NCBI GenBank assembly: GCA_034664125.1
Contig: JAXDIG010000023.1
Coordinates: forward strand, 67,240-131,239
Length of the DNA stretch: 64,000 bases
Reading direction: 5' to 3'
Origin: JACVRW01 sp034664125
GTDB taxonomy: Bacteria > Actinomycetota > Thermoleophilia > Solirubrobacterales > Thermoleophilaceae
Both the position numbers and the translations under genes were made by a program. The notes beneath the pieces are model-generated. The model searched no databases. It saw only the letters and a program-made list of their open reading frames with translations, and had not been told where the DNA came from. Below are positions 54,917 through 63,398 of this stretch, piece after piece (position 1 is the first letter of the stretch; each line of letters begins with the position of its first letter).

Positions 54917-56071
54917 ATGACCGAGGGCCGAAGCGGCGCTGTGCGGGCCATGAGCGACGCCGTGCTGGCGATCGCGGGCGAGCGCTCGGTGGACACCGTG
55001 CTCCAGCGCATAGTGCACACCGCCCGCGAGCTTGGGGGCGCCCGCTACGCCGCGCTGGGCGTCCCGGACGGCGAGGGCAACTTCGCCCGCTTCATCACCT
55101 CGGGCATGACCGAGGCCGAGGTTGAGGCGATGGGGCCGCTGCCGCGCACGCACGGCCTGCTGGGCGCGACGCTCGAGTCCGAGGACTCGTACCGCACGGC
55201 CGACATCAAGCGCGACTCGCGCTTCCGCGGCTGGTGGCCCGCCGAGCATCCCCAGATGGGGTCGTTTCTGGGCGTGCCGATCATGGCGCGCGGCGAGGTC
55301 ATCGGCGCCTTCTACCTGACCGACAAGGAGACGGCGGGGGAGTTCAGCGCGGATGACCAGGAGCTGATCGAGATGCTGGCCCCGCACGCCGCGGTGGCCA
55401 TGGAGAACGCGCGCCTGTACGAGCGCAGCCGCGAGCTGTCGATCGTCGAGGAGCGCAACCGGCTGGCCCGCGAGCTGCACGACTCGCTGGTGCAGAAGCT
55501 GTTTGGGATGGTGCTGGCGGCGCAGTCGGCGGGGACCCTGCTCGACCGAGACTCCGGCGCGGCCCGCGAGCAGGTCGAGCACCTCCAGGAGCTCGCCCAG
55601 GAGGCGGTCGTGGAGCTGCGTTCGCTGGTGTTCCAGCTGCGCCCCGCAGAGATCGAAACCGAGGGCCTGGGCGCCGCGCTGCGCAAGCACGTGGAGCTGC
55701 TGAGCCGCGCGCATCGCGCGCCGATCTCGCTCGAGCTTACGGGCGCGCCGCGACTGCGGCCGGGGGTGGACGAGGAGGTCTTCCGCATCGCGCAGGAGTC
55801 GCTTCAGAACGCGTTGCGCCACGCACGCGCGGCGCACATCGAGCTGAGGCTGGAGGAGGACACCGGCGGCCTGCGGCTGTCCGTGGCCGACGACGGGGTC
55901 GGCTTCGAGCCCGACGAGGCCGGTTTGCGCTCGCGCCGCCTCGGCCTGACGTCGATGGAGGAGCGAGCTCGCGCACTCGGAGCCCGCCTGCGGATCGACT
56001 CCGCGCCGGGGCGGGGAACCACGATCAGCCTGGAGGTGGACAGTGACGGAGATTCGCGTCCTGATCGCTGA
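54917..56071 (+). CDS. NarL-type sensor histidine kinase with GAF domain
   Basis: A 384-residue cytoplasmic sensor kinase. An N-terminal GAF domain (about residues 20-165, ending in IEMLAPHAAVAMENARLYE) senses a small ligand or redox state. The HisKA_3 dimerisation motif is ERNRLARELHDSLVQK, with the phospho-accepting H188. The ATPase domain shows the N box (AQESLQNALRHA) and G box (DDGVGFE). No transmembrane helix is present. The gene overlaps the response-regulator gene by 29 bases, so they are a cognate pair. Resembles DevS/NarX-type systems. Confidence 0.92.
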   Translation: MTEGRSGAVRAMSDAVLAIAGERSVDTVLQRIVHTARELGGARYAALGVPDGEGNFARFITSGMTEAEVEAMGPLPRTHGLLGATLESEDSYRTADIKRDSRFRGWWPAEHPQMGSFLGVPIMARGEVIGAFYLTDKETAGEFSADDQELIEMLAPHAAVAMENARLYERSRELSIVEERNRLARELHDSLVQKLFGMVLAAQSAGTLLDRDSGAAREQVEHLQELAQEAVVELRSLVFQLRPAEIETEGLGAALRKHVELLSRAHRAPISLELTGAPRLRPGVDEEVFRIAQESLQNALRHARAAHIELRLEEDTGGLRLSVADDGVGFEPDEAGLRSRRLGLTSMEERARALGARLRIDSAPGRGTTISLEVDSDGDSRPDR

Positions 56072-56684
56072 CGACCACGCTGTGGTCAGGCAGGGGCTGC
56101 GCACCTTCCTCGAGCTCCAGGAGGACATCGAGGTGGTCGCCGACGTGGCCGACGGCGAGGCGGCCCTGCGCGCGGCTGAGGAGCACGAGCCGGACGTGGT
56201 CCTCATGGATCTGGTCATGCCGGGCGTGGGCGGCGTCGAGGCGATCCGGCGGCTGCGGGAGGTCCGGCCGCAGGCGCGGGTGCTCGTGCTGACGAGCTTC
56301 CTCGACGACGAGAAGTTGTTCCCGGCGGTGCGCGCCGGTGCGGCCGGGTACCTGCTCAAAGACGTGGAGCCGGCCGAGCTGGTGCGCGCGATCCGGGCCG
56401 TGGGGGACGGCGAGGCGCTGCTGCACCCGGCCGTGGCGGCGCGGCTGATGGAGGAGTTCTCCGAGACGGAGCGGCCGGCCGCCGACGAGGCGCTGACGGC
56501 GCGCGAGCGCCAGGTGCTCGAGCTGATCGCGCGCGGCCTGCCGAACAAGCTGATCGCCCGCGACCTGGAGATCGCCGAGAAGACGGTGAAGACGCACGTG
56601 AGCAGCATCCTCGGCAAGCTCGGGCTCACGGACCGCACCCAGGCGGCGCTCTACGCGGTGCGCATGGGGATGCTCGAGTCCTAG
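56043..56684 (+). CDS. NarL/LuxR-family response regulator
   Basis: A 213-residue DNA-binding response regulator. The receiver domain has the acidic pair D10-D11, phospho-acceptor D56 (VVLMDLVMPG) and the conserved Lys in LLKDVEP. The C-terminal LuxR helix-turn-helix is LTARERQVLELIARGLPNKL followed by EKTVKTHVSSIL. GTG 56043 has GGAGGTGG just upstream, inside the kinase gene, so it is translationally coupled to its cognate kinase. Target genes are unknown. Confidence 0.95.
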   Translation: MTEIRVLIADDHAVVRQGLRTFLELQEDIEVVADVADGEAALRAAEEHEPDVVLMDLVMPGVGGVEAIRRLREVRPQARVLVLTSFLDDEKLFPAVRAGAAGYLLKDVEPAELVRAIRAVGDGEALLHPAVAARLMEEFSETERPAADEALTARERQVLELIARGLPNKLIARDLEIAEKTVKTHVSSILGKLGLTDRTQAALYAVRMGMLES

Positions 56685-56720
56685 GACCAATTCCCGATGG
56701 TCACAGGCGCGGCGGCTGCC

Positions 56721-56726
56721 TAGCCT
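56721..56726 (+). promoter_or_regulatory. -10 box (TAGCCT) of the SDR/queA operon
   Basis: TAGCCT ends 8 nt before ATG 56735, with no Shine-Dalgarno. The same hexamer precedes ispH and the lipoate ligase-like gene. Confidence 0.45.
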
Positions 56727-56734
56727 CGTTCCTG

Positions 56735-57436
56735 ATGACTTCCACGGCGATCGTCACCGGTGCCTCACGCGGATTGGGCCTCGCCCTGGCCCGCGCCCTG
56801 GCGCAGCGGGGCTGGCGGTTGGTTGTCGACGCGCGCGGAGCCGAGGATCTAGAGGCGGCGCGCGGGGGGCTGGGCGAGAACGTGACGGCGATCGCCGGCG
56901 ACGTGGCTGACGAGTCGCATCGCCGCGCTCTGGTGGCGGCGGCCGGGCCCCGGCTCGACCTGCTGGTGAACAACGCGAGCGCCCTCGGACCGAGCCCGCT
57001 GCCCACCCTCGCCGAGTATCCGCTGTCCGAGCTCGACCAGGTTTACCGCGTCAACGCTGTGGCGCCGCTGGGGCTCGTGCAGCTGGCGCTGCCGCTGATG
57101 GCCGCGGGCGCACGCATCGTCAACGTCAGCTCTGACGCCGCGGTCGAGGGCTACGAGGGCTGGGGCGGGTACGGCGCGTCGAAGGCCGCCCTCGACCAGC
57201 TCAGCCGGGTGCTGGCCGCCGAGCACCCCGAGCTGCGGGTATACGCGGTCGACCCGGGTGACATGCGCACCCGCATGCAACAGGACGCCTTCCCCGGCGA
57301 GGACATCTCGGACCGCCCGCTCCCAGAGGAGAGCGTGCCCGGCCTGCTGGCGCTGATCGAGGGCGACCTGCCGAGCGGGCGCTACGCGGCTCGCGAAGTA
57401 GCCGGCGCCGACGCCCCGGCGGCGGCCGCGCCGTGA
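56735..57436 (+). CDS. short-chain dehydrogenase/reductase
   Basis: A 233-residue classical SDR. The NAD(P)-binding motif TGASRGLG (residues 8-15), the structural NNAS motif, a catalytic Ser in NVSSDAA and the Y-x3-K of GGYGASKAALDQ are all present. Substrate cannot be predicted. The C terminus is Ala/Pro-rich. Its stop overlaps the GTG of the queA-like gene (GTGA), so the two are one operon, although no functional link is obvious. Confidence 0.92.
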   Translation: MTSTAIVTGASRGLGLALARALAQRGWRLVVDARGAEDLEAARGGLGENVTAIAGDVADESHRRALVAAAGPRLDLLVNNASALGPSPLPTLAEYPLSELDQVYRVNAVAPLGLVQLALPLMAAGARIVNVSSDAAVEGYEGWGGYGASKAALDQLSRVLAAEHPELRVYAVDPGDMRTRMQQDAFPGEDISDRPLPEESVPGLLALIEGDLPSGRYAAREVAGADAPAAAAP

Positions 57437-58473
57437 GCATGCTCAGCGCCTCCCGGGAGCTCGCCGAGCCCGCCGAGGCACGGGAGCCGGCCGAGCTGCG
57501 CGGCCACGGGCGCGACGACGTGCGGCTGCTGGTCGCGCACCGCGACGGCGGCATCGAGCACGCGCGCTTCGCGGACCTGCCCGAGCTGCTGGCGCCAGGC
57601 GACCTGCTCGCGGTCAACACGTCCGCGACGATGCCGGCGGCGATCTCGGTGCGCGCTCCGGCCGGCGAGCTGCGCCTCCACCTCTCGGGGCCCGCCCGCG
57701 GGCGCTCCGACGGCGCCTGGCTGGTCGAGCTGCGGCGCGCGGGCGACCGCTTCCGGGGCGGCAGCGAGGGTGACGTGCTCCTACTGCCCGCAGGCGGTAC
57801 CGCCGTCCTGGTCGAGCGTGACCCGGGCGGGCGCCTCTGGCTGGCCTCCTTGCGCCTGCCCGCCGCGGTACCGCGCTACCTGGCGCGCCACGGCGAGCCG
57901 ATCCGCTACCGGCACGCCACCCGGCCGTGGCCGCTGGAGCGCTACCAGACGGTGTACGGCAACGTCCCCGGGAGTGCCGAGATGCCCAGCGCCGGGCGCG
58001 CCTTCACGCCGGAGCTGGTCACGCGGCTCGTGGCGGCGGGCATCGACGTGGCCCCGCTGGTGCTGCACGCCGGCGTGTCCTCGCTGGAGGCAGGCGAGAC
58101 GCCGTACGCCGAGTGGTATCGCGTGCCGCGCTTCACCGCCGAGCGGATCAACCTGGCACGCGCGCTGGGCGGCCGGGTGATCGCGGTCGGCACCACCGTG
58201 GTGCGCGCCCTCGAATCGGCCGCCGGCCGCGACGGCCGCGTGCGCGAACGCGAGGGCTGGACCGAGCTCGTGATCGCGCCCGACTCGACCATCAAAGCAA
58301 TGGACGGCCTGCTCTCCGGCTTCCACGACCGCGACTCGTCCCACCTGGCGATGCTCGAGGCGATCGCCGGCGCCGACCTGCTGGAGCGCTCGTACGCCGA
58401 GGCGGCCGGCGCCGGCTACCTGCGCCATGAGTTCGGCGACCTCCACCTGATCATGCCGGCCGCATGCCCGTGA
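57433..58473 (+). CDS. S-adenosylmethionine:tRNA ribosyltransferase-isomerase-like protein (QueA family)
   Basis: A 346-residue QueA-family protein; QueA transfers ribose from SAM to preQ1-tRNA in queuosine synthesis. Characteristic segments are GDLLAVNTSATMPA, RYQTVYGNVPGSAEMPSAGR, FTPELVTRL and PDSTIKAMDGLL. The nucleotide change N-T-S for the usual N-[DN]-[TS]-[RK]-V (here NTSATM) indicates divergence. No tgt or queuosine gene is nearby, so function in tRNA modification is uncertain and a divergent SAM-dependent role is possible. The GTG start overlaps the SDR stop. Confidence 0.8.
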   Translation: MSMLSASRELAEPAEAREPAELRGHGRDDVRLLVAHRDGGIEHARFADLPELLAPGDLLAVNTSATMPAAISVRAPAGELRLHLSGPARGRSDGAWLVELRRAGDRFRGGSEGDVLLLPAGGTAVLVERDPGGRLWLASLRLPAAVPRYLARHGEPIRYRHATRPWPLERYQTVYGNVPGSAEMPSAGRAFTPELVTRLVAAGIDVAPLVLHAGVSSLEAGETPYAEWYRVPRFTAERINLARALGGRVIAVGTTVVRALESAAGRDGRVREREGWTELVIAPDSTIKAMDGLLSGFHDRDSSHLAMLEAIAGADLLERSYAEAAGAGYLRHEFGDLHLIMPAACP

Positions 58474-58511
58474 AGCACAACTGACGCACGCGAACGCGCA
58501 GCGCTTCACGG
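58468..58511 (+). terminator. hairpin after the queA-like gene
   Basis: Arms CCGTGAAGC (58468-58476) and GCTTCACGG (58503-58511) pair perfectly over 9 bp and enclose a small CGCG-AA-CGCG palindrome. The stem begins at the stop codon. Nothing else was seen in the 108-base gap to 58582. Confidence 0.5.
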
Positions 58512-58581
58512 CCACACGCGCCCCGTCCAGCCGGTGCGGCGCGTGGGTCATGTTTCCCAGCGATTCGGTCGATCCAATCAG

Positions 58582-59862
58582 ATGCGCAAGAAGGCCACCG
58601 CAGCGTTCGGGGCCTCCTCGACGTGGGTGATCGCCGCCGCGTTCGTTGTGGCATTCGTTTCGATTGCCGTCGTGACGACGCTGCAGAGCCGCGCCAGCTC
58701 GAGCCGCGACGCGCAGGTCAGGCTGGGACAGATCGCGCGGGACTTCGACGCCCTTCAGAGCATCGCGTGGGATGGGCAGGGACAGGACGCCGCCGCGCAG
58801 GCCGCCGCGCTGAAGCGGATGCGAGCGAGCGAGCGGCGCATCGACAGTCGCCTCGCGGAGCTGCGGCGCGACCACTCCTCTCCACACCTGTTCCACCTGA
58901 TGACTCCCTACAGGAAGAACCGGGCCGCGCTGGAGAGGATCCGCACGCATATCGCTCGCCACGAGGAAGCGGCGGCCAACGCTCTCGGGTCGGCCAGCAT
59001 TCCCACCCAGCGGGCGGTCGGCCGGGAGCTCGACCGAGCGGGTGCGAGCTACCAGCGGCGCGCGTCGACATCGCTGACGCTGGCGACGCTCGGCTCGGCG
59101 GGCATGATCGTCACCCTGGTCTTGCTGTTCGCGGTCTTCTACCTCCGCTCGCACAGCGCGCACGCCAGGGCGCAGGGCCTGGCTCGGGAGAACGCGCGGC
59201 TCTTGGTGGAGGACGCCCAGCTGCAGGTCATCCAGCGGCTGGCACTCGCCGGCGAGTACCGCGACGACGCCACGGGCCAGCACACCCGCCGTGTGGGCGA
59301 GCTGTCGGCGCTCATCGGCGAGGCTCTCGGCATGCAGGACGACCAACTGGGGCTGCTACGGCAGGCCGCCCCTCTGCACGACGTCGGGAAGATCGCCATC
59401 CCTGACTCCATCCTGCTCAAGCCAGGAAGGCTCACGTCGGACGAGTTCGAGCAGATGAAGGCGCACACGACCGTCGGCGCCGCCATGCTCAGCGGGCGCG
59501 GCTTGTCGCTCCTGGAGATGGCCGAGACGATCGCCCTCACCCACCACGAGCGCTGGGACGGCTGCGGCTACCCCGCTGGACTCTCGGGCTCCGACATTCC
59601 GCTAGTCGGTCGGATCGTCGCCATCGCCGACGTCTTCGACGCCCTCACGCACGCCCGCCCTTACAAGGAGGCGTGGACCGTGGTCGACGCGGCGGCCGAG
59701 GTCCTGGGCCAGCGCGGGCGCCAGTTCGACCCGCAGGTCGTCGACGCGTTCATGAGCGTGCTGCCGGATCGCGGCCTCGAACAGCTAGTGACCGACCGCG
59801 GGGATTTCGGCACTGAGTCCGGTCGATCCGCTCAGCCGATGGAATCGACCATCTCGAGCTGA
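58582..59862 (+). CDS. HD-GYP c-di-GMP phosphodiesterase with membrane sensor
   Basis: A 426-residue membrane protein expected to hydrolyse c-di-GMP. Two transmembrane helices (about residues 10-30 and 170-193) bound a helical extracytoplasmic sensor region like a four-helix bundle. The HD-GYP domain has the metal-binding HD in APLHDVGKIAIPDS and the motif HHERWDGCGYP, both intact. With the GGDEF protein at 42536 it completes a synthesis/degradation pair, although not adjacent. The ATG at 58582 was chosen; an in-frame GTG at 58534 adds 16 residues. Its end overlaps sufB by 31 bases. Confidence 0.9.
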   Translation: MRKKATAAFGASSTWVIAAAFVVAFVSIAVVTTLQSRASSSRDAQVRLGQIARDFDALQSIAWDGQGQDAAAQAAALKRMRASERRIDSRLAELRRDHSSPHLFHLMTPYRKNRAALERIRTHIARHEEAAANALGSASIPTQRAVGRELDRAGASYQRRASTSLTLATLGSAGMIVTLVLLFAVFYLRSHSAHARAQGLARENARLLVEDAQLQVIQRLALAGEYRDDATGQHTRRVGELSALIGEALGMQDDQLGLLRQAAPLHDVGKIAIPDSILLKPGRLTSDEFEQMKAHTTVGAAMLSGRGLSLLEMAETIALTHHERWDGCGYPAGLSGSDIPLVGRIVAIADVFDALTHARPYKEAWTVVDAAAEVLGQRGRQFDPQVVDAFMSVLPDRGLEQLVTDRGDFGTESGRSAQPMESTISS

Positions 59863-61232
59863 ATCAGGCGGTTCAGCTCGACGGCGTACTCCATCGGTAG
59901 CTCCTTCGTGACGGGCTCGATGAAGCCGTTCACGATCATCGCCGCGGCTTCCTCTTCCGAGAGGCCGCGCGACTGCAGGTAGAAGAGCTGCTCGTCGGAG
60001 ATCTTGCCGACCACGGCCTCGTGGGCCACGGTCACGTGCGGGTTCTGGATCTGGATGTCGGGCCAGGTGTCCGACCGCGAGCGGTCGTCCATCATCAGGC
60101 CGTCGCACTGCACGCGGGCCTTGGAGCCCTGCGAGTTGTGGCCCATGCGGACCAGGCCGCGGTAGCCCATGATCCCGCCGTCCTTGGAGATCGACTTGGC
60201 GAGGATGTTGGAGTTGGTGTTCGGCGCGAGGTGGACGACCTTGGCGCCGGTGTCCTTCCAGACGTTGCCGCTCGCCACGCCCACGTTGAGGTGGTCGGCG
60301 CGCGCGCCCTCACCGATCAGGAACGAGCCGGGGTAGAGCATGACCTTCTTGGCCCCCATCGAGCCGCCCACCCACTCGACCGTGCCGTGCGCCTCCACGA
60401 TGGCGCGCTTGGTGTTGAGGTTGAAGACGTCCTTCGACCAGTTCTGAACGGTCGTGTAGCGCGCCTTCGCGCCTTCCTTGACGAAGATCTCGACGACGGC
60501 GGAGTGCATCGAGTTGACCGAGTAGGTCTGGGCCGTGCAGCCCTCGATGTAGTTCAGCTCCGAGCCCTCGTCGGCGATGATCAGCGTGTGCTCGAAGGTG
60601 CCCTCGTTGGCGCCCTCCATGCGGAAGTAGGCCTGCAGCGGAAGGTCGACCTTGACGTCCTTCGGGACGTACAGGAACGAGCCGCCCGACCACACCGCGC
60701 CGTGCAGCGCCGAGAACTTGTTGTCCTGCGGCGGCACGCACTTGTTCATGAAGTGCTCGCGCACGATGTCCTCGTGCTCGACGACCGCGGTGTCCATGGC
60801 GCAGAAGATGATTCCCTGGTCCGCGTACTCCTGCTTGAGGCCCTCGTAGAAGGGCTCCTGGCGCCACACTCCCACGACGCCGGCGAGGTGCTCGCGCTCG
60901 GCCTGCGGGATGCCGAGCTTCTCGAACGTGTCCTTCTGCTCCTTGGGAACGTCGTCCCAGCTGTCGTAGCGGCCGGCCTCGGGCGGCGAGTAGAGGACGA
61001 GCTCGGAGAGATCGAGGTCGGACAGGTCGACGCCCCAGGTCGGGATCGGCTTGCGCTCGAAGATCTCGTACGACTTGATCCGCTTCTCTCGCATCCACTC
61101 CGGCTCCCCCTTGATCTTGGAGAGCTCCGCGATCACTTCGCGGGAGATGCCCTTCTGGGCGACGAGCTGTCCCTGCTCGTTCTCCTTGATCGGGCTGGGC
61201 TTTGCGATGCGGGTTTTGTCAGTGGCTGCCAT
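59832..61232 (-). CDS. sufB: Fe-S cluster assembly scaffold SufB
   Basis: A 466-residue SufB, core of the SufBCD scaffold that builds iron-sulfur clusters. Conserved segments include FHG-type YPPEAGRYDSWDDVP at the N-terminal third, NYIEGCTAQTYS, and the C-terminal SRGLSEEEA and VNGFIEPV. It is separated from sufD-sufS-sufU by the oppositely oriented GST-N gene and has its own TAGAAT box 8 nt before the ATG. sufC is not in the window. The 3' end overlaps the HD-GYP gene by 31 bases. Confidence 0.97.
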   Translation of the reverse strand: MAATDKTRIAKPSPIKENEQGQLVAQKGISREVIAELSKIKGEPEWMREKRIKSYEIFERKPIPTWGVDLSDLDLSELVLYSPPEAGRYDSWDDVPKEQKDTFEKLGIPQAEREHLAGVVGVWRQEPFYEGLKQEYADQGIIFCAMDTAVVEHEDIVREHFMNKCVPPQDNKFSALHGAVWSGGSFLYVPKDVKVDLPLQAYFRMEGANEGTFEHTLIIADEGSELNYIEGCTAQTYSVNSMHSAVVEIFVKEGAKARYTTVQNWSKDVFNLNTKRAIVEAHGTVEWVGGSMGAKKVMLYPGSFLIGEGARADHLNVGVASGNVWKDTGAKVVHLAPNTNSNILAKSISKDGGIMGYRGLVRMGHNSQGSKARVQCDGLMMDDRSRSDTWPDIQIQNPHVTVAHEAVVGKISDEQLFYLQSRGLSEEEAAAMIVNGFIEPVTKELPMEYAVELNRLIQLEMVDSIG

Positions 61233-61240
61233 CTCCGCGA

Positions 61241-61246
61241 ATTCTA
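61241..61246 (-). promoter_or_regulatory. -10 box (TAGAAT) of the sufB leaderless promoter
   Basis: TAGAAT, close to the TATAAT consensus, ends 8 nt before the sufB ATG at 61232 (minus strand). GGAG abuts the ATG and is too close for ribosome binding. Confidence 0.55.
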
Positions 61247-61299
61247 GCGCCTCGGGCGGCTTTTCAGACTCTCCCAGTCGGGATTATGAGAGTGTGCCT

Positions 61300-61305
61300 T
61301 AGGGT
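61300..61305 (+). promoter_or_regulatory. -10 box (TAGGGT) of a leaderless promoter
   Basis: TAGGGT ends 7 nt before ATG 61313, with no Shine-Dalgarno. Confidence 0.45.
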
Positions 61306-61312
61306 CCCATTC

Positions 61313-61618
61313 ATGAAGCTCTACATCTGCTGGGGGACGTTCCAGACGCCGCGGCCGGGCGGGCACCCGTGTGCCAACGCGTACGAGGCGCTGAAGGAGG
61401 CCGGCTGGGACCCGGAGGTCCAGAAAACCTACGGCTGGGCGGCGCTCGGCAACGCGCTCAACCCGACGCGCAAGCCGGTGCGCGAGCTGACCGGCCGGAA
61501 CTGGGTGCCGGTGCTGGTCACCGACGACGGCGAGGTGATCCAAGAGTCCAAGAAGATCGTCGAATGGGCCCGGGCCAACCCGGCGGCCGGAGCCGAGGCG
61601 GCGAAGGCCGCGAGCTGA
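61313..61618 (+). CDS. GST N-terminal (thioredoxin-fold) domain protein
   Basis: A 101-residue protein consisting only of a glutathione-S-transferase N-terminal/glutaredoxin-like thioredoxin fold: MKLYICWG at the start, GHPCANAYEALKEAGW with one Cys, and the strand-turn WVPVLVTDDGEVIQESKKI, where the cis-Pro (VP) and E-S glutathione-type motif lie. Actinobacteria rarely use glutathione, so the thiol partner is unclear. It stands between sufB and sufU on the opposite strand and may have a role in iron-sulfur or redox handling (context only). Confidence 0.75.
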   Translation: MKLYICWGTFQTPRPGGHPCANAYEALKEAGWDPEVQKTYGWAALGNALNPTRKPVRELTGRNWVPVLVTDDGEVIQESKKIVEWARANPAAGAEAAKAAS

Positions 61619-61652
61619 GGCCGGCCGGCCGCAACCGGAACGGCAGCAATGA

Positions 61653-61740
61653 GGGGCCGCCCGAACGAGGGTGGGTAGGGAGTGTGGGTAGCGAACCGCG
61701 CGCATATGACGCGCTGCGCGGCCCACACTCACTCGGGCGG
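61653..61740. repeat. palindromic intergenic repeat, copy 2
   Basis: Between the convergent GST-N and sufU genes. Outer stem GGCCGCCCGA/TCGGGCGGCC (61653-61662, 61731-61740), middle stem GAGTGTGGG/CCCACACTC (61678-61686, 61720-61728) and inner stem CCGCGC/GCGCGG (61694-61699, 61714-61719). Inverted, it shares sequence blocks and exact spacings with 44402-44460, while the stem interior differs by compensating changes. Confidence 0.75.
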
Positions 61741-61771
61741 CCTCTTGTCGCTGCAGTTTCGGGGGAGCTGG

Positions 61772-62152
61772 CTACGTCGGCCAGGACGCGTCGCCCGTCG
61801 TGGCGCCGCGCATCACCTTGAGGCTGAGCAGCGCGCACTTGCGGCGCGTGGGGGAGATGTCGATGCCGAGCTGGTCGATCACCCAGCCGGCGTCGAGCTT
61901 GGGCACGTCCTCGACCGGCATGCCGACCAGCTCCTCCGAGGTGATCGACGCGGCCGCTTGGGAGATCGCGCAGCCGTGGCCGTGGAAGCGCAGCTCGGCG
62001 ACCTTGCCGCCCTCGACCACGATGTGCACGCCCAGCTCGTCCCCGCAGAGCGGGTTGTGGTCGCGCCACTCGAGGTCGTGCGGATCGAGCTCGCCGAAGT
62101 TCCGCGGGTTCTTGTAGTGGTCGAGGATGTAGTCCCGGTACAGCGCGTCCAT
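61772..62152 (-). CDS. sufU: SufU/IscU-type zinc or scaffold sulfurtransferase protein
   Basis: A 126-residue SufU-family protein that accepts sulfur from SufS. The conserved residues are C36 (NPLCGDEL, with D38), C61 (GHGCAIS) and C106 (RRKCALLSL). Typical SufU has about 18-20 extra residues between the second and third cysteine; here the spacing (45 residues) is nearer that of IscU, so it is a short variant. It starts 7 bases after the sufS stop. It lacks the LPPVK chaperone motif of IscU, which keeps it in the SufU group. Confidence 0.92.
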   Translation of the reverse strand: MDALYRDYILDHYKNPRNFGELDPHDLEWRDHNPLCGDELGVHIVVEGGKVAELRFHGHGCAISQAAASITSEELVGMPVEDVPKLDAGWVIDQLGIDISPTRRKCALLSLKVMRGATTGDASWPT

Positions 62153-62159
62153 CAGACCC

Positions 62160-63398
62160 TCACAGCTCGAAGACTTCGCGCGCGTTGCCCAGGGCGTGCA
62201 CCAGCCGGTCGACGTCCTCGCGCACGTTGTAGACGTGGAACGAGGCGCGCGCCGTGGCGCCCACTCCGAGGCAGTGCATCAGCGGCTGCGCGCAGTGGTG
62301 GCCGGCCCGGACGCACACGGCCTCGCGGTCGCACAGCTCGGCGATGTCGTGCGGATGCATCCCCTCGATCGTGAACGGCACGACCCCGCCGCGCTTGTCC
62401 ACGCCCTCGGGCCCGTAGAGGGTGATCCCATCCACCTCGGGCAGCCGCTCCAGCGCGTACGCGGCCAGCTCGCGCTCGTGCTCGCGCACGCGGTCCATCC
62501 CGATCTCGCCCAGGTAGTCGATCGCGGCACCCAGGCCGATCGCCTCGGCGATCGCGTTCGTGCCCGCCTCGAACTTCCAGGGCAGCTCGTTCCAGCTCGA
62601 GTGCTCGCGCTCCACGCGCGAGATCATGTGGCCGCCGCTCAGGAACGGCCGCATTCCCTGCAGCAGCTCGCGCCGCCCGTGCAGCAGCCCAGTTGCCGGG
62701 CCGAGCGCCTTGTGGCCGGTCCAGGCGTAGAAGTCCGCGTCGATCGCGGCAAGGTCGACCGGCATCTGCGGCACCGCCTGCGCGCCGTCGATCAGCGTGA
62801 CCGCCCCCGCGGCGCGGGCGCGCCGGGCGATCTCCTCGACCGGGTTGATGGTGCCGAGCACGTTCGACACGTGCGTGACCGCGACCAGCTTCACTCGCCC
62901 CTCGGCCAGCACCGCGTCGAGCTCGTCGAGCGACAGCTCGCCCGAGTCGGAAACCGAGAGGTAGCGCAGGCGCGCTCCGGTTTCCTCGCACACCAGCTGC
63001 CAGGGCACGATGTTCGAGTGGTGCTCCATCTCGGTGATGAGCACCTCGTCGCCGGCGCCCACGTTCTCGCGAGCCCAGGCATAGGCGACCAGGTTGATCG
63101 CCTCCGTGGCGTTGCGGGTGAAGATCGAGCAGGCAGGGTCCCAGTTCAGGAACGCCGCGATGCGCTCGCGCGCGCCTTCGAACTGCTCGGTGGCCTCGCG
63201 CCCCAGCTCGTACACGCCGCGGTGCACGGTGCCATACGAGTACGAGTAGAAGCGCTCCATCGTCTCGATCACCTGGCGCGGCTTCTGCGCGCTCGCGGCC
63301 GAATCCAGATAGACGAGCGGGTGCCCGTTGATCTCGCGCTGCAGCACCGGGAAGTCGGCGCGCAGGTCCGCGAACGGCTTGGCGGCGACGCTGGCCAT
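62160..63398 (-). CDS. sufS: cysteine desulfurase SufS
   Basis: A 412-residue PLP-dependent cysteine desulfurase, the sulfur donor of the SUF system. The PLP lysine is in AWTGHKALGP, the sulfur-accepting Cys in RAGHHCAQPL, and the N-terminal motif VYLDSAASAQKP is typical of group II. The ATG overlaps the sufD stop (ATGA) and sufU follows after 7 bases, so sufD-sufS-sufU is one operon. SufS-SufU pairs exchange sulfur directly. Confidence 0.97.
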   Translation of the reverse strand: MASVAAKPFADLRADFPVLQREINGHPLVYLDSAASAQKPRQVIETMERFYSYSYGTVHRGVYELGREATEQFEGARERIAAFLNWDPACSIFTRNATEAINLVAYAWARENVGAGDEVLITEMEHHSNIVPWQLVCEETGARLRYLSVSDSGELSLDELDAVLAEGRVKLVAVTHVSNVLGTINPVEEIARRARAAGAVTLIDGAQAVPQMPVDLAAIDADFYAWTGHKALGPATGLLHGRRELLQGMRPFLSGGHMISRVEREHSSWNELPWKFEAGTNAIAEAIGLGAAIDYLGEIGMDRVREHERELAAYALERLPEVDGITLYGPEGVDKRGGVVPFTIEGMHPHDIAELCDREAVCVRAGHHCAQPLMHCLGVGATARASFHVYNVREDVDRLVHALGNAREVFEL

